In this document: positions 30,415 through 39,488 of the stretch, in pieces | Layout of the letters: each line of letters begins with the position of its first letter | Position numbering within the stretch: position 1 is the first letter of the stretch | NCBI GenBank assembly: GCA_037893245.1 | Contig: JBAIAA010000008.1 | Span: 3,058,501 to 3,122,500 of the forward strand | Source of the DNA: Crossaster papposus | Taxonomy: Eukaryota > Echinodermata > Asteroidea > Velatida > Solasteridae | Length of the DNA: 64,000 nucleotides | Reading direction: 5' to 3' | Position numbers and translations under genes: made by a program | Notes under the pieces: generated by a model | Told to the model about the DNA's origin: nothing | Database searches by the model: none | The model's input: the letters and a program-made list of their open reading frames with translations, nothing else

Positions 30415-30852
30415 ATGCTTTATATACGCAAAATAAGCACCCTATTACCAATCTATGTTCTTATGTCTATGTGCGTTAATGCTGATGATAAAATAGTGAT
30501 TACATTAAAGTCTGTCATATTAGAAAAAGAACTTCAGGAAAAAATGACCTGCACTTACTTAACGGGTAAGGTCTGTGTGTTTCAATTAACATCAGATATT
30601 ACGTTATCTCAGTCATTAAATATCTATAATCATGAATTAACAGGCAATGCTGAGGAGAATACAGCTAGGTGTGATACTCAATTAGTAAAAGTTAAGCTCC
30701 CGGTTTTTAAAATAAAAGTGAAACCTAAGTGTAAAAAAATGGATTGCTTATTTAAAGTAAAAGGTGGAGGTGTAATATCCAACCTTTCGGTATTGACAGA
30801 TGCTAAAATACCCCTACTCCATTGCGAGCCTTCGCATAAGGCTAAACATTAG
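30415..30852 (+). CDS. Putative secreted Cys-containing protein
   Basis: The start ATG 30415 (MLYIRKISTLLPIYVLMSMCVNA) provides a likely signal peptide cleaved after about residue 23; 145 residues in all. The mature part is rich in Lys, Val and Thr with several Cys (CTYLTGKVC, KPKCKKMDC) that could form disulfides. No family is recognised. The next frame starts 52 bases before its stop and continues with similar composition, so a frameshift may have split one longer gene. Confidence 0.55.
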   Translation: MLYIRKISTLLPIYVLMSMCVNADDKIVITLKSVILEKELQEKMTCTYLTGKVCVFQLTSDITLSQSLNIYNHELTGNAEENTARCDTQLVKVKLPVFKIKVKPKCKKMDCLFKVKGGGVISNLSVLTDAKIPLLHCEPSHKAKH

Positions 30853-31015
30853 AAATGTTCATTTCAAAGAACGAAGTCAACGAGGTCCCTATAGAAGTAT
30901 CCCTATTGGCCTGTACGAGTACTCTTCAGAACCTCCCCCTGAGGTCAAACCCATTGTCGTCATAGGTGATGACAGTACGACACCTGAACAGGAGTATTTG
31001 GATAATGCCTGTATA

Positions 31016-32126
31016 TAGAACTTACGCATTGACAGGTCCGGCAAAAAATGGCCTCAACCATTCCTTCCCCTCGGAGAAGCTTTTTATGAAATCCCAGGTA
31101 GCTTCTTTGAGGGCGTCTTTCCTGACGCTATAGACGCTTTTGAGTGACCCTGATACTTTCATCGCCTGAAGACAGGTATAGCCAAAGATAGCCGCAAAAA
31201 TATGATTCCGGACCTGTCGCTCCCCTCTCACCTGAAAACGCTCGATGTTGCAGAGTTGCTTTAATGCCCGGTGATACTCTTCGATCGCCCAATGATGTTG
31301 GTGCAGCTGATCAAAATCAGATCGTGGAGATAGATCTACTCCGACATGAGGAGTGTAAACAACGTAATGGCGCAGCTCGTTTTTGAGTCGCGTCCGGTAG
31401 AGATGACCAAAGTTACGTAGCCATACAATGTTTCCTTCTTCGGGAATCTCCAGGCTCTGCACCTGTTGGTAGTTACCCTTTTGCACAGAGACAGTCCGGT
31501 TGCTTTTAACAGCGAACATAAAACCCAAACCATTGTTTTTCACAGCTTTGAGGTTTCCAATACTGCTATACCAAGAGTCACCGGTAACACATGCAGGTTC
31601 GAGTCCCCATGCCAGTACTTCTTTCAGCATATCGACAAAGTAGTCATTTTTAGTTTTGCCATCGGCTGAATTGTAAATACGGAAATTAACGGGCAAGTTG
31701 TAGCCTTTGATGTCCGTGTAATAAAGCGTGATGAGATTAATACCCTTGACGGTTTTGTGGTGCTTTCCTGAGTAGTAATGACCGACTAAAGCCGTGTAAT
31801 GGGTATAAGGTTTATCCAGCACCGTATCATCAACCGATAGCGTACCACCTTCAAGAATAAGCCTTGCTGACGCTTCTAGAAAAAGATCTTCAGGAGCAAA
31901 GTTTTCACGTTGGAGAAAGCGGTTAACACTGTCATGCGATATATCACTCAATTCGCTAAGACGGGTACAGGTGGCTGATTTGGGTTCACAGAGTAGAAAC
32001 CCCGTATACTTCGGGAGGTCGCACTTGGCTGTTGTTGGTTTTGTTATTTTTCTACGCACGACGACATCCACTGTTTTTTTGCTGATCTAGCAATTTTTTT
32101 GGATGTCTGTCAATGCGTAAGTTCTA
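31016..32126 (-). mobile_element. IS-A copy 3
   Basis: This 1111-bp copy is flanked by a perfect 5-bp duplication GTATA (31011-31015 and 32127-32131). It is 6 bp shorter than other copies because of an in-frame deletion in the transposase. Confidence 0.95.
31022..32071 (-). CDS. IS-A transposase (copy 3, two residues deleted)
   Basis: This has 349 residues; HVRLYRTR is replaced by HLYRTR, a 6-bp deletion, and there are other private changes (NSADGK, GNIVWL, GVDLSP, LKSVYS). The catalytic motifs remain. Whether the shortened segment between the second Asp and the final Glu is tolerated is unknown. Confidence 0.88.
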   Translation of the reverse strand: MDVVVRRKITKPTTAKCDLPKYTGFLLCEPKSATCTRLSELSDISHDSVNRFLQRENFAPEDLFLEASARLILEGGTLSVDDTVLDKPYTHYTALVGHYYSGKHHKTVKGINLITLYYTDIKGYNLPVNFRIYNSADGKTKNDYFVDMLKEVLAWGLEPACVTGDSWYSSIGNLKAVKNNGLGFMFAVKSNRTVSVQKGNYQQVQSLEIPEEGNIVWLRNFGHLYRTRLKNELRHYVVYTPHVGVDLSPRSDFDQLHQHHWAIEEYHRALKQLCNIERFQVRGERQVRNHIFAAIFGYTCLQAMKVSGSLKSVYSVRKDALKEATWDFIKSFSEGKEWLRPFFAGPVNA

Positions 32127-32473
32127 GTATAGTAAGGAGACGGCTTACCAAAACGTTGAACTCAACAGCGCATGAATTTGCAAAGGTTAGAGCTCCCCGA
32201 GACTGTCACAGCGATATTGACTCTTGCGTTCTAAGCCTTTTCAGTGGCAATGATACAGAAGACGTTGATGGTAACGATGGACCTTGTGGGACTCCCTGCT
32301 ATCCTGCAGATTCGTCTAACAATAGTGATGATAGCCCCGACGAGGATGGGTATAAATAGAGCCCCACGGGGATCATTGCCTATAGTGCTATGTTTACAAA
32401 CGGGTCACATAATGGCTGAGCTAATTACCTTCTATAGTAAAGAAGGTGTTGTTATTGCACAGAGGTAAAGACC

Positions 32474-32815
32474 ATGTCGGAAGATATAGCGGTCAAAATC
32501 CAGCTTGGATTGATTCTGCCCAAAATCAAAGACAAGCTCGGTAGTGAATTGCATACCATCGTTGAGGAGCTAACAACCATGTTTCGCTCTGGCAGCACTG
32601 ACGACAGCGAAGACGTCAGTGCTGACCTTGAGGCTATTAAAGCTCTGTTTCTCAAAGATATGGAAATCTATCTTGATAAAGAAGTGATGCCTGCTATTCA
32701 GGCATCATTAATGCCGCCTTCTGACCAAACCGCGGATGCTGAGGGTATACCGGATACTGAAACCAGCGATGAGGTTGTTGATGAAACTGAAATACAGGAA
32801 GAAGAGAGCGCTTGA
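32474..32815 (+). CDS. Small acidic protein of unknown function
   Basis: This has 113 residues from ATG 32474; AGAGG lies 9 bases upstream as a ribosome-binding site. Residues 1-75 are predicted helical (IQLGLILPKIKDKLGSELHTIVEELTTMF); the last 35 are strongly acidic and probably disordered. There is no signal peptide or membrane segment and no recognised family. It stands between a broken gene and convergent cutC. Confidence 0.55.
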   Translation: MSEDIAVKIQLGLILPKIKDKLGSELHTIVEELTTMFRSGSTDDSEDVSADLEAIKALFLKDMEIYLDKEVMPAIQASLMPPSDQTADAEGIPDTETSDEVVDETEIQEEESA

Positions 32816-32922
32816 AGTTTTCCAGCGTTACTGCCACAAAGAGAGCTCTCTTTAAAGGCTGGAAGATGTCTGTGTTGTATGGCAACAGCGTGTGGGCGTT
32901 TCATAGACTTCCCACACTGAGT

Positions 32923-33663
32923 TTAGTGACTACAAGCGCTGACGACTGCAGCAATAGTGCTAGCAGATGTTACCGGTATACTGAAATCATCAACGGATAA
33001 GCTTCCCATACTGGCATCATCAGCCACGTAATTCATAAGACTTGGGCGTATCTCTTTACCAGACAAGTGCACTTCAGAAACACCGGTTTCTTTAATAATC
33101 ATTTGCACATTCTCAGCGGTAACTCCCGCCCCCGCCATGATATTCAGGTGGTAACTAAAAGTGCTGACCATGTCTTTTATCACCGATGCACCGGCCATTG
33201 CATTGTGGGCACAACCGGATGTCAACACACGCTCACAACCACTGGCAGCAATCATCTCCAACGCATCCATAGGGTCGCGTGATTGGTCTATCGCCCGGTG
33301 AAACGTTACTCCCATACTGCCCGAGGCGCTCACCATTTGCTTCAGCACCGTCTCATTGACAACGCCTTCAGCGGTAAGGCAACCCACCACAATCCCCGCT
33401 AAACCGGCCTGTTTGGCGTAATGGATATCGGACAACATTACCTCAACATCATCACTGGTATAGAGAAAGTCTCCCTGACGGGGACGAATCATGGCATAGA
33501 CAGGCACTGTCGACAGACGGGCTGCCTGCATCATAAAGCCATTGCTGGGTGTTAACCCGCCTAACGCCAGAGAGGAGCACAACTAAATACGATGCGCCCC
33601 CCCTTTGAGGGCTTGCACCAATGACTCTGAACTATCAACACACACCTCAACACTTATGCTCAT
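32923..33663 (-). pseudogene. cutC: cutC with an in-frame amber codon
   Basis: CutC is a TIM-barrel protein linked to copper homeostasis. The full frame would be 246 residues from ATG 33663 (AGGAG 6-7 bases upstream), matching the family length of about 248. Codon 27 is TAG (33585-33583) where the family has Glu (GGAHRI-stop-LCSSLALGGLTPS; compare the usual RVELC..GGLTPS). One G-to-T change from GAG explains it. The remainder is intact, with MIRPRQGDFLYT, VTFHRAID, LTSGCAHNA and MAGAGVTAENV. Restart at TTG 33582 is possible but would lack the first strand. Confidence 0.85.
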
Positions 33664-33682
33664 AGTCATCTCCTGTAAACAT

Positions 33683-33705
33683 AAAAAAGCCCAGCTAACC
33701 GGGCT
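33683..33705 (-). terminator. Rho-independent terminator after maeA
   Basis: On the minus strand the stem AGCCC-GG/CT-GGGCT with a TTAG loop is followed by six T. It lies between the maeA stop and the cutC start, so the two genes are separate transcripts or cutC depends on read-through. Confidence 0.85.
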
Positions 33706-33717
33706 TACTATCAATGA

Positions 33718-35406
33718 TTAGCTGTAGGCCATTAGCATACGACGATACACCGGTGACCACTGGCGTTCATGGATTCTCTGCTCCATTTCAGAACGATCAC
33801 AAGGCTCGGCCAAACCTTCTTTCTGTGCCTGCACCGCCACCGCCAGTGCAATATGCGTCGTCACTTGCTGAATACGGTCCATCAGCGGTAACAAGGGTGC
33901 GTCAGGGGTTGTCAGAGCTGGGGATGATATAGCCAGCGTCTGAACAGCAGCATCCAGCATTGAATCTGACACATTGGTCGCACCGGATGCGAGAATGCCC
34001 AACCCCAGCCCCGGGAAGATGTAAATATTATTGCACTGAGCAATGGGGTATGAGCACCCCTGATACAGCACCGGGTCAAAGGGGCTACCTGTGGCAATGA
34101 GCGCCTGACCATCTGTCCAGTGAATAATATCTTCAGGCAGGGCTTCTACCTGACTGATAGGATTAGATAAAGGAAAAATAATTGGCCGGTCATGGTTGAT
34201 TGCCATCTTTTCAACAACGCTTTGTGTAAACAACCCTGGTTGCCCACTGACGCCAATAATAGCATCGGGCTTGCCATGGGTTACGACATTTGCCAGCGTA
34301 ATAGGACCGCCTTCAGACCAGCTATCGATGGCACTGAAAGGTTGTGCAAGCTTCTGTTGAAAAGGTCGCAAACTCGCCATCTTATTGTGCACAAGGCCAT
34401 CACGGTCCACCATAAATATGCGAGAGCGCGCTTGTTCATCAGACAGCCCCTTACTCACCATCAGTCGAACAATTTGCTCGGCTATGCCACACCCTGCAGA
34501 ACCAGCACCCAAAAATGCAACGCGCATATCTTCGATATCTTTACCGGCAGACTTCCCAGCAGCCAGTAATGTTGCTGCCGTTACACCGGCGGTTCCCTGA
34601 ATATCATCATTAAAGCAGCACAGCTCATCCCGGTATTTTTCCAGCAAAGGCATGGCATGGTTGATAGCAAAGTCTTCAAACTGTAGCAAGGCATTTGGCC
34701 AACGGTGCTTTAAAGCATCGATGAACAGGCTAACAAATTCATAGTATTCATCTTCACCGATACGTTCATGACGCCACCCCAGATAGTTTGGGTCTTTCAG
34801 CAGCTTCTCGTTATTGGTTCCACAGTCCAGCATAATAGGCAGAGTCTGGTTAGGCGTAATACCGCCTACCGCACTGTACAGGGATAATTTCCCGATACAA
34901 ATACCCATACCTCCAACGCCCTGGTCACCCAAACCCAGAATTCTCTCGCCATCCGTTACGACAAGCACTTCAATATTACGTTTGAAGTTAGCCAGCATCG
35001 CACGCATGCGATGACGCTCCTGAAAGGAGATGTACAGCCCTCGTGGACGTCGGTATAAATCACTAAAGCGCTGACAGGCCTGCCCAACAACAGGCGTATA
35101 AATAATGGGCAGCATTTCCTGCAGATAGCGCTGCACCAGCGCATAAAACAACGTTTCGTTAGTATCCTGAAGTGAACGGAGATAAATATGCTTCAGAATC
35201 GGTGTTGGCTTTACCGAAAAAGATTTATAGGCACGGCGACACTGCTCTTCCAGCGACTCAATTTTAGGCGGCAGCAACCCGTGCAACTCTAACTCACTTC
35301 GCTCTTCCATTGAAAAAGCAGTGCCTTTGTTAAGCAGGGAGTTTTCCAGCAACAGGCGTCCGGTCAGGCCTGTATGAATACTGTTATCGTAGTCGCGCAT
35401 GTTCAT
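33718..35406 (-). CDS. maeA: NAD-dependent malic enzyme
   Basis: This enzyme decarboxylates malate to pyruvate with NAD+ as acceptor. It has 562 residues, the length of E. coli SfcA/MaeA. The malic N-domain has MLPIIYTPVVGQACQRFS (catalytic Tyr) and GLGDQGVGGMGI; metal-binding acidic residues lie in QFEDF and CFNDDIQGTAGV; the NAD site is FLGAGSAGCGIAEQI; the C-terminal Asn motif is FPLSNPISQVE. The start ATG 35406 (MNMRDYDNS) could be ATG 35400. It is monocistronic, with a clear terminator. Confidence 0.95.
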   Translation of the reverse strand: MNMRDYDNSIHTGLTGRLLLENSLLNKGTAFSMEERSELELHGLLPPKIESLEEQCRRAYKSFSVKPTPILKHIYLRSLQDTNETLFYALVQRYLQEMLPIIYTPVVGQACQRFSDLYRRPRGLYISFQERHRMRAMLANFKRNIEVLVVTDGERILGLGDQGVGGMGICIGKLSLYSAVGGITPNQTLPIMLDCGTNNEKLLKDPNYLGWRHERIGEDEYYEFVSLFIDALKHRWPNALLQFEDFAINHAMPLLEKYRDELCCFNDDIQGTAGVTAATLLAAGKSAGKDIEDMRVAFLGAGSAGCGIAEQIVRLMVSKGLSDEQARSRIFMVDRDGLVHNKMASLRPFQQKLAQPFSAIDSWSEGGPITLANVVTHGKPDAIIGVSGQPGLFTQSVVEKMAINHDRPIIFPLSNPISQVEALPEDIIHWTDGQALIATGSPFDPVLYQGCSYPIAQCNNIYIFPGLGLGILASGATNVSDSMLDAAVQTLAISSPALTTPDAPLLPLMDRIQQVTTHIALAVAVQAQKEGLAEPCDRSEMEQRIHERQWSPVYRRMLMAYS

Positions 35407-36073
35407 TCCGTAGGGACTCAGCAGGCAAGAAAGAATAAACGTAAGTCACGCCCGTAAACAGACGGGAAATACCGAAGCATTCGCAGTAACAGTGTAGCCT
35501 GTGCACTTTCTTCCGGAGAAAAAAACAAGGACACCCTCACAATCAGGGCTATCAGTGCCCAGCCTCTATCGACTCACAGATCGTCAACGTTACGTAAAGC
35601 CCATTTGTTTACCCAAAAGTTGAACAAAGGTAACAAAAAGCAGTGACTTATCGTCTGATAAATATACAGGTATATGTTCGGCAAATACGTAGCTGTAGGC
35701 CTACAGCCCAAAATGACTACATTGGCACGGTGCTTGTATTAGATACAACAAGAATAAAAAAACAGCTCACTTATAAAAACAACAGAGCTGACGGGGTTCG
35801 ACCTACAACAATAATAATTAAGGGGTCGGCAACAAGTAGATGGGTTTACAGGGTGACTTTTTGCAGAGTTGCTACCAGCAGGGACACCGAGGTTCACGCA
35901 AGAAGACCGCCTAAGCGGCAAAGAACCAAGGTTGCAGGGAAGACATAAAGCTATTAGCTGCACAGCCTGCAAACCCATCTGCTTGTTTCTTATTTTTAAT
36001 TTCACTTATCATTGTTTGCCTCTCACTGTGTTTCATTTATCCTGCCACCTAATACAACAATGAATGAAACCTC
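35407..36073. other. 667-bp intergenic region with palindromes
   Basis: No convincing gene. It holds the maeA promoter side, a 16-bp perfect palindrome GCTGTAGGCCTACAGC at 35692-35707 and a 157-bp inverted-repeat element at 35831-35987. The overlapping 64-101 codon frames here are incidental. Confidence 0.5.
35831..35987. repeat. 157-bp inverted-repeat element (possible MITE)
   Basis: AACAAGTAGATGGGTTTACA at 35831-35850 is matched in inverse at 35968-35987, with two mismatches over the 22-bp arms. The interior is non-coding. It sits 86 bp before the nitroreductase start. The ends do not match the other MITEs here. Confidence 0.6.
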
Positions 36074-36742
36074 ATGACAACTATTTCTGAAGCGATTAAG
36101 CAGCGCAAATCGACCCGTGCTTTTCTTGAGAAACCTGTGACAGAAGCAGTGATTCGCCACATACTGGATACGGCGCGTTTCAGTCCTTCAGGCACCAATA
36201 CCCAGCCATGGCAGGTAGCAGTGGTCACGGGTGCAAAAAAGCAGCAGCTCGACCAACAAATGCTGAATGCTTTTAACCAGGGCGTCAGAGGTGAAATGGA
36301 TTACCTGTATTACCCTGTAGATATCGGAGAACCCTACCGTAGCCGTCGCCGTGCCTGTGGTAAGTTACTGTATGAAACACTAGGAATTACTCGCAAAGAT
36401 GTTGTAGAGCAACGGGCACAATGGGGAAATAACTATCGAGCCTTCGATGCCCCCGTCGCCCTGTACTTCTTTCTCGATAAAAATCTGGAAAAAGGTTCGT
36501 GGCTGGACTGCGGTATGTTTTTACAAAACATCATGCTTGCTGCCAGTGATCATGGGCTAGCCACCTGCGCTCAGGGCGCCCTCGGACAATACCCTATTAT
36601 CGTTAAAAAAGCGCTGGGCTATGGTAATGATAAAACACTGGTTTGCGGTATGGCCATTGGCTACGAAGATAAAACCGCCACAATAAACAACTATCGCACG
36701 CCTCGGGAAGCTATCGATAAATTTACCCGTTTCTATGGTTGA
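36074..36742 (+). CDS. Nitroreductase-family FMN oxidoreductase
   Basis: This has 222 residues of the NfsB/FRP fold. The FMN-phosphate site is at the N-terminus (RKSTRAFLEKPV), with the typical FSPSGTNTQPWQVAVVTG at about 37-54 and the C-terminal FMN segment CGMAIGYEDKTATINNYRTPRE. It is predicted to be a cytoplasmic homodimer reducing nitro compounds or quinones with NAD(P)H. The substrate cannot be read from sequence. It is monocistronic. Confidence 0.9.
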   Translation: MTTISEAIKQRKSTRAFLEKPVTEAVIRHILDTARFSPSGTNTQPWQVAVVTGAKKQQLDQQMLNAFNQGVRGEMDYLYYPVDIGEPYRSRRRACGKLLYETLGITRKDVVEQRAQWGNNYRAFDAPVALYFFLDKNLEKGSWLDCGMFLQNIMLAASDHGLATCAQGALGQYPIIVKKALGYGNDKTLVCGMAIGYEDKTATINNYRTPREAIDKFTRFYG

Positions 36743-36874
36743 TAGACTACAATTTCACGCACAGCAAAAAGTTACAACCCGATTGTAGCACTACTCTGTT
36801 GGGAACAGAGCAGGGCTCAGCCTGAAAAATAGTATAAGATAGTGAGATAACTTCAGGATGTATAGAAAAAGTCT

Positions 36875-37213
36875 ATGACTGATTTACAGACACCGTGTTG
36901 TTCGCACCTGCCAGACCTCAATAATGAGCAGCATAATCGGTTAGCCGCTATTTTTCGGCTGCTCGGTGATGAAGGGCGGTTGCGGCTCGTTCTTGCATGC
37001 ATTGACACCCCTCAACCAGTAGCAACCCTTGCAAAACTATCATCCATGTCTCAACCGTTGACCAGCCACCATTTACGGCAACTTCGGGAGGCTCGCATTC
37101 TAAAAGCCTCTCGCAATGGCAAACAAATGCTCTACGAGCTGAGTGATTACCATATTCGGCACGTTTTACTTGATTTAGCCACGCACGTTCTGGAACCTGA
37201 TGCGTGTCAGTAG
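36875..37213 (+). CDS. ArsR/SmtB-family zinc-type metal sensor
   Basis: This 112-residue winged-helix repressor has its recognition helix around SMSQPLTSHHLRQLREA (residues about 58-74). The alpha-5 helix reads DYHIRHVLLDLATHVLE: Asp-x-His followed 11 residues later by His-x-x-Glu, the same spacing as the alpha-5 zinc site of SmtB/CzrA. There is an N-terminal CCSHL segment with potential metal ligands as well. It is expected to release DNA upon zinc binding. No metal gene is adjacent; the zntA-like pump with a suitable palindrome is at 22.7 kb, outside the rearranged segment. The start ATG 36875 is the natural one. Confidence 0.85.
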   Translation: MTDLQTPCCSHLPDLNNEQHNRLAAIFRLLGDEGRLRLVLACIDTPQPVATLAKLSSMSQPLTSHHLRQLREARILKASRNGKQMLYELSDYHIRHVLLDLATHVLEPDACQ

Positions 37214-37526
37214 TCAAGAGCACAGGCCTTCGGGCAGTACCCACAGAGCATACAGGCGAACGACGCAAAGTATTGCGTTCCTTACTCAAGTGACTCACTG
37301 CCCTATGTGAGCTTCTGCAAAGAAGCCAAAAAGCCATTGATGATGCCCATCATTCCCAGCGATTTACTGCCTCTATGGAATCCCCTCCCACTATGATCCA
37401 CACCTTTTTACCTGAAGATATTGCCTGACGAGAATCGTGGCCAGTGCCGCCACTTGTGATCCTTCCCATAATATGCTCCAGTATGGCGTGAAGCACGATA
37501 AACCCATAATAATAAGGGGTATTCTA
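37214..37526 (+). other. 313-bp gap between regulator and unknown gene
   Basis: I see no gene here. A short stem ACGCAA-AGTA-TTGCGT lies at 37262-37277, without the T-run of a terminator. The frame open upstream of 37527 is probably not translated. Confidence 0.4.
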
Positions 37527-38066
37527 ATGGATGTTCAGTCAATAAAAGACGCGATTCATCTCGCAAAAGAACTCGAGACTCGTAACGGATACTTGCTTCG
37601 ATTAATCACGGCACGGCTCAGTGACCTTCACCACAGTATCGAACTACCCGATGAAAACCCAGAAGCCTCACTCTATCATTTTGCACTCGATTATATTGAG
37701 CATATTCCCGTCTTTCTCGACACATTAAACCAAGCTCAGTCATCACTTGACCTAAGTGATTTTATTGCGCCCTTTCTTGCTATAACAGAAGAGAACTTAT
37801 TGGCTTCCAGCCTTGCTTTCAGGGGGTTAGATGACCTGTTGAATAAAGCCTATGTTACCTATCGTCTGGTTGAAGAGGTCAATGATTTCTATACAGTAAA
37901 AGCCGGCGTCACTCTTATCCCCCTCAATATGACCTGGGCGAATATTATCACTCACACTATTTTGGGGGATGCCTTTGCGAACAGCATCGATGATATTGTT
38001 CAGTGCACCATAAAAAGTATGCTGATGCCTCAAAGAGTGTACGACAAAACCCGCTTTGATGACTTC

Positions 38067-39183
38067 TAGAACTTACGCATTGACAGGTCCGGCAAAAAAT
38101 GGCCTCAACCATTCCTTCCCCTCGGAGAAGCTTTTTATGAAATCCCAGGTAGCTTCTTTGAGGGCGTCTTTCCTGACGCTATAGACGCTTCTGAGTGACC
38201 CTGATACTTTCATCGCCTGAAGACAGGTATAGCCAAAGATAGCCGCAAAAATATGATTCCGGACCTGTCGCTCCCCTCTCACCTGAAAACGCTCGATGTT
38301 GCAGAGTTGCTTTAATGCCCGGTGATACTCTTCGATCGCCCAATGATGGTGGTGCAGCTGATCAAAATCAGATCGTGGAGATAGATCTGCTCCGACATGA
38401 GGAGTGTAAACAACGTAATGGCGCAGCTCGTTTTTGAGTCGCGTCCGGTAGAGTCGTACATGACCAAAGTTACGTAGCCATACAGTTTTTCCTTCTTCGG
38501 GAATCTCCAGGCTCTGCACCTGTTGGTAGTTACCCTTTTGCACAGAGACAGTACGGTTGCTTTTAACAGCGAACATAAAACCCAAACCATTGTTTTTCAC
38601 AGCTTTGAGGTTTCCAATACTGCTATACCAAGAGTCACCGGTAACACATGCAGGTTCGAGTCCCCATGCCAGTACTTCTTTCAGCATATCGACAAAGTAG
38701 TCATTTTTAGTTTTGCCATCGGCTGGATTGTAAATACGAAAATTAACGGGCAAGTTGTAGCCTTTGATGTCCGTGTAATAAAGCGTGATGAGATTAATAC
38801 CCTTGACGGTTTTGTGGTGCTTTCCTGAGTAGTAATGACCGACTAAAGCCGTGTAATGGGTATAAGGTTTATCCAGCACCGTATCATCAACCGATAGCGT
38901 CCCACCTTCAAGAATAAGCCTTGCTGACGCTTCTAGAAAAAGATCTTCAGGAGCAAAGTTTTCACGTTGGAGAAAGCGGTTAACACTGTCATGCGATATA
39001 TCACTCAATTCGCTAAGACGGGTACAGGTGGCTGATTTGGGTTCACAGAGTAGAAACCCCGTATACTTCGGGAGGTCGCACTTGGCTGTTGTTGGTTTTG
39101 TTATTTTTCTACGCACGACGACATCCACTGTTTTTTTGCTGATCTAGCAATTTTTTTGGATGTCTGTCAATGCGTAAGTTCTA
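38067..39183 (-). mobile_element. IS-A copy 4
   Basis: This full 1117-bp copy is flanked by ACTTC (38062-38066 and 39184-39188), a clean insertion without later rearrangement. Confidence 0.96.
38073..39128 (-). CDS. IS-A transposase (copy 4)
   Basis: This 351-residue transposase is intact and near-identical to copies at 42121 and 53132. A single change (QLHHHHWAIEE for QLHQHHWAIEE) lies just before the final catalytic box. Likely active. Confidence 0.92.
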   Translation of the reverse strand: MDVVVRRKITKPTTAKCDLPKYTGFLLCEPKSATCTRLSELSDISHDSVNRFLQRENFAPEDLFLEASARLILEGGTLSVDDTVLDKPYTHYTALVGHYYSGKHHKTVKGINLITLYYTDIKGYNLPVNFRIYNPADGKTKNDYFVDMLKEVLAWGLEPACVTGDSWYSSIGNLKAVKNNGLGFMFAVKSNRTVSVQKGNYQQVQSLEIPEEGKTVWLRNFGHVRLYRTRLKNELRHYVVYTPHVGADLSPRSDFDQLHHHHWAIEEYHRALKQLCNIERFQVRGERQVRNHIFAAIFGYTCLQAMKVSGSLRSVYSVRKDALKEATWDFIKSFSEGKEWLRPFFAGPVNA

Positions 39184-39284
39184 ACTTCATTAAAAAACGC
39201 GACCCTCAGCAATGGGTAACACTGTGGTCAAGCTGGCCTAATCTGTCTCTCCGTTCAAAGGTCGATTTAAAGTTCACGTCATAT

Positions 39285-39395
39285 CTAAATCCTGCAAAGG
39301 ATCTCGAAATAACTGTTGCAATATCCTATGAATAAAGGGATTAAGTGATGCTTTGGTTTCAATAAAGCATCACTTTTCCCATGAGCAAAAAAAAC
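39285..39395 (+). mobile_element. IS1380 left-end fragment (lineage of copy 2)
   Basis: About 110 bp match the leader of IS1380 copy 2 from CTAAATCCTGCAAAGGATCT to the first transposase codons (ATG AGC AAA AAA AAC). The first C of the end is missing and the rest of the element is deleted. It joins unrelated sequence that leads into the end of ISX. Confidence 0.8.
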
Positions 39396-39488
39396 GGCAT
39401 GGTTCAAAAACAGCTGTTTTTAGTGAACACCAAACACACATAACCCTACCAGAGACTGGTATAGAAATGACTCAACAAGAGAGTTAGT

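Larger units (their letters stand above)
30800..32359 (+). pseudogene. Unknown Cys-containing protein gene split by IS-A
   Basis: The piece 30800-31015 and the piece 32132-32359 are one frame interrupted by IS-A copy 3, with a perfect GTATA duplication. Rejoined it reads ...YLDNACIVRRRLTKTLN... and ends SPDEDGYK. The C-terminal part has Cys pairs and an acidic Asp/Ser/Asn tail (CGTPCYPADSSNNSDDSPDE). It may be the continuation of the secreted protein upstream in another frame. The function is unknown. Confidence 0.6.
37527..39284 (+). pseudogene. Unknown helical protein gene split by IS-A
   Basis: The start ATG 37527 (MDVQSIKDAIHLAKELETRN) has AAGGGG upstream. The first part encodes 180 residues to RFDDF, where IS-A copy 4 enters with a perfect ACTTC duplication. 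Rejoined, it continues IKKRDPQQWVTLWSSWPNLSLRSK until an IS1380 remnant at 39285 takes over, so the natural end is unknown. The protein is soluble and helix-rich with no recognised domain. It was therefore hit at least twice. Confidence 0.6.

Noticed and set aside
32099..32359. A separate 86-residue gene starting MDVCQCVSS
   Set aside because: The first nine residues are the IS-A end read outward; the rest is the displaced 3' part of the interrupted gene.
35643..35948. A 101-residue frame in the gap between maeA and the nitroreductase gene
   Set aside because: It overlaps palindromes and the inverted-repeat element, has a weak start and no recognisable sequence.
36792..36808. CTCTGTT-GGG-AACAGAG as a terminator or as the operator of the ArsR-type gene
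   Set aside because: No T-run follows and it does not resemble the palindrome at zntA; the evidence is too weak to annotate.
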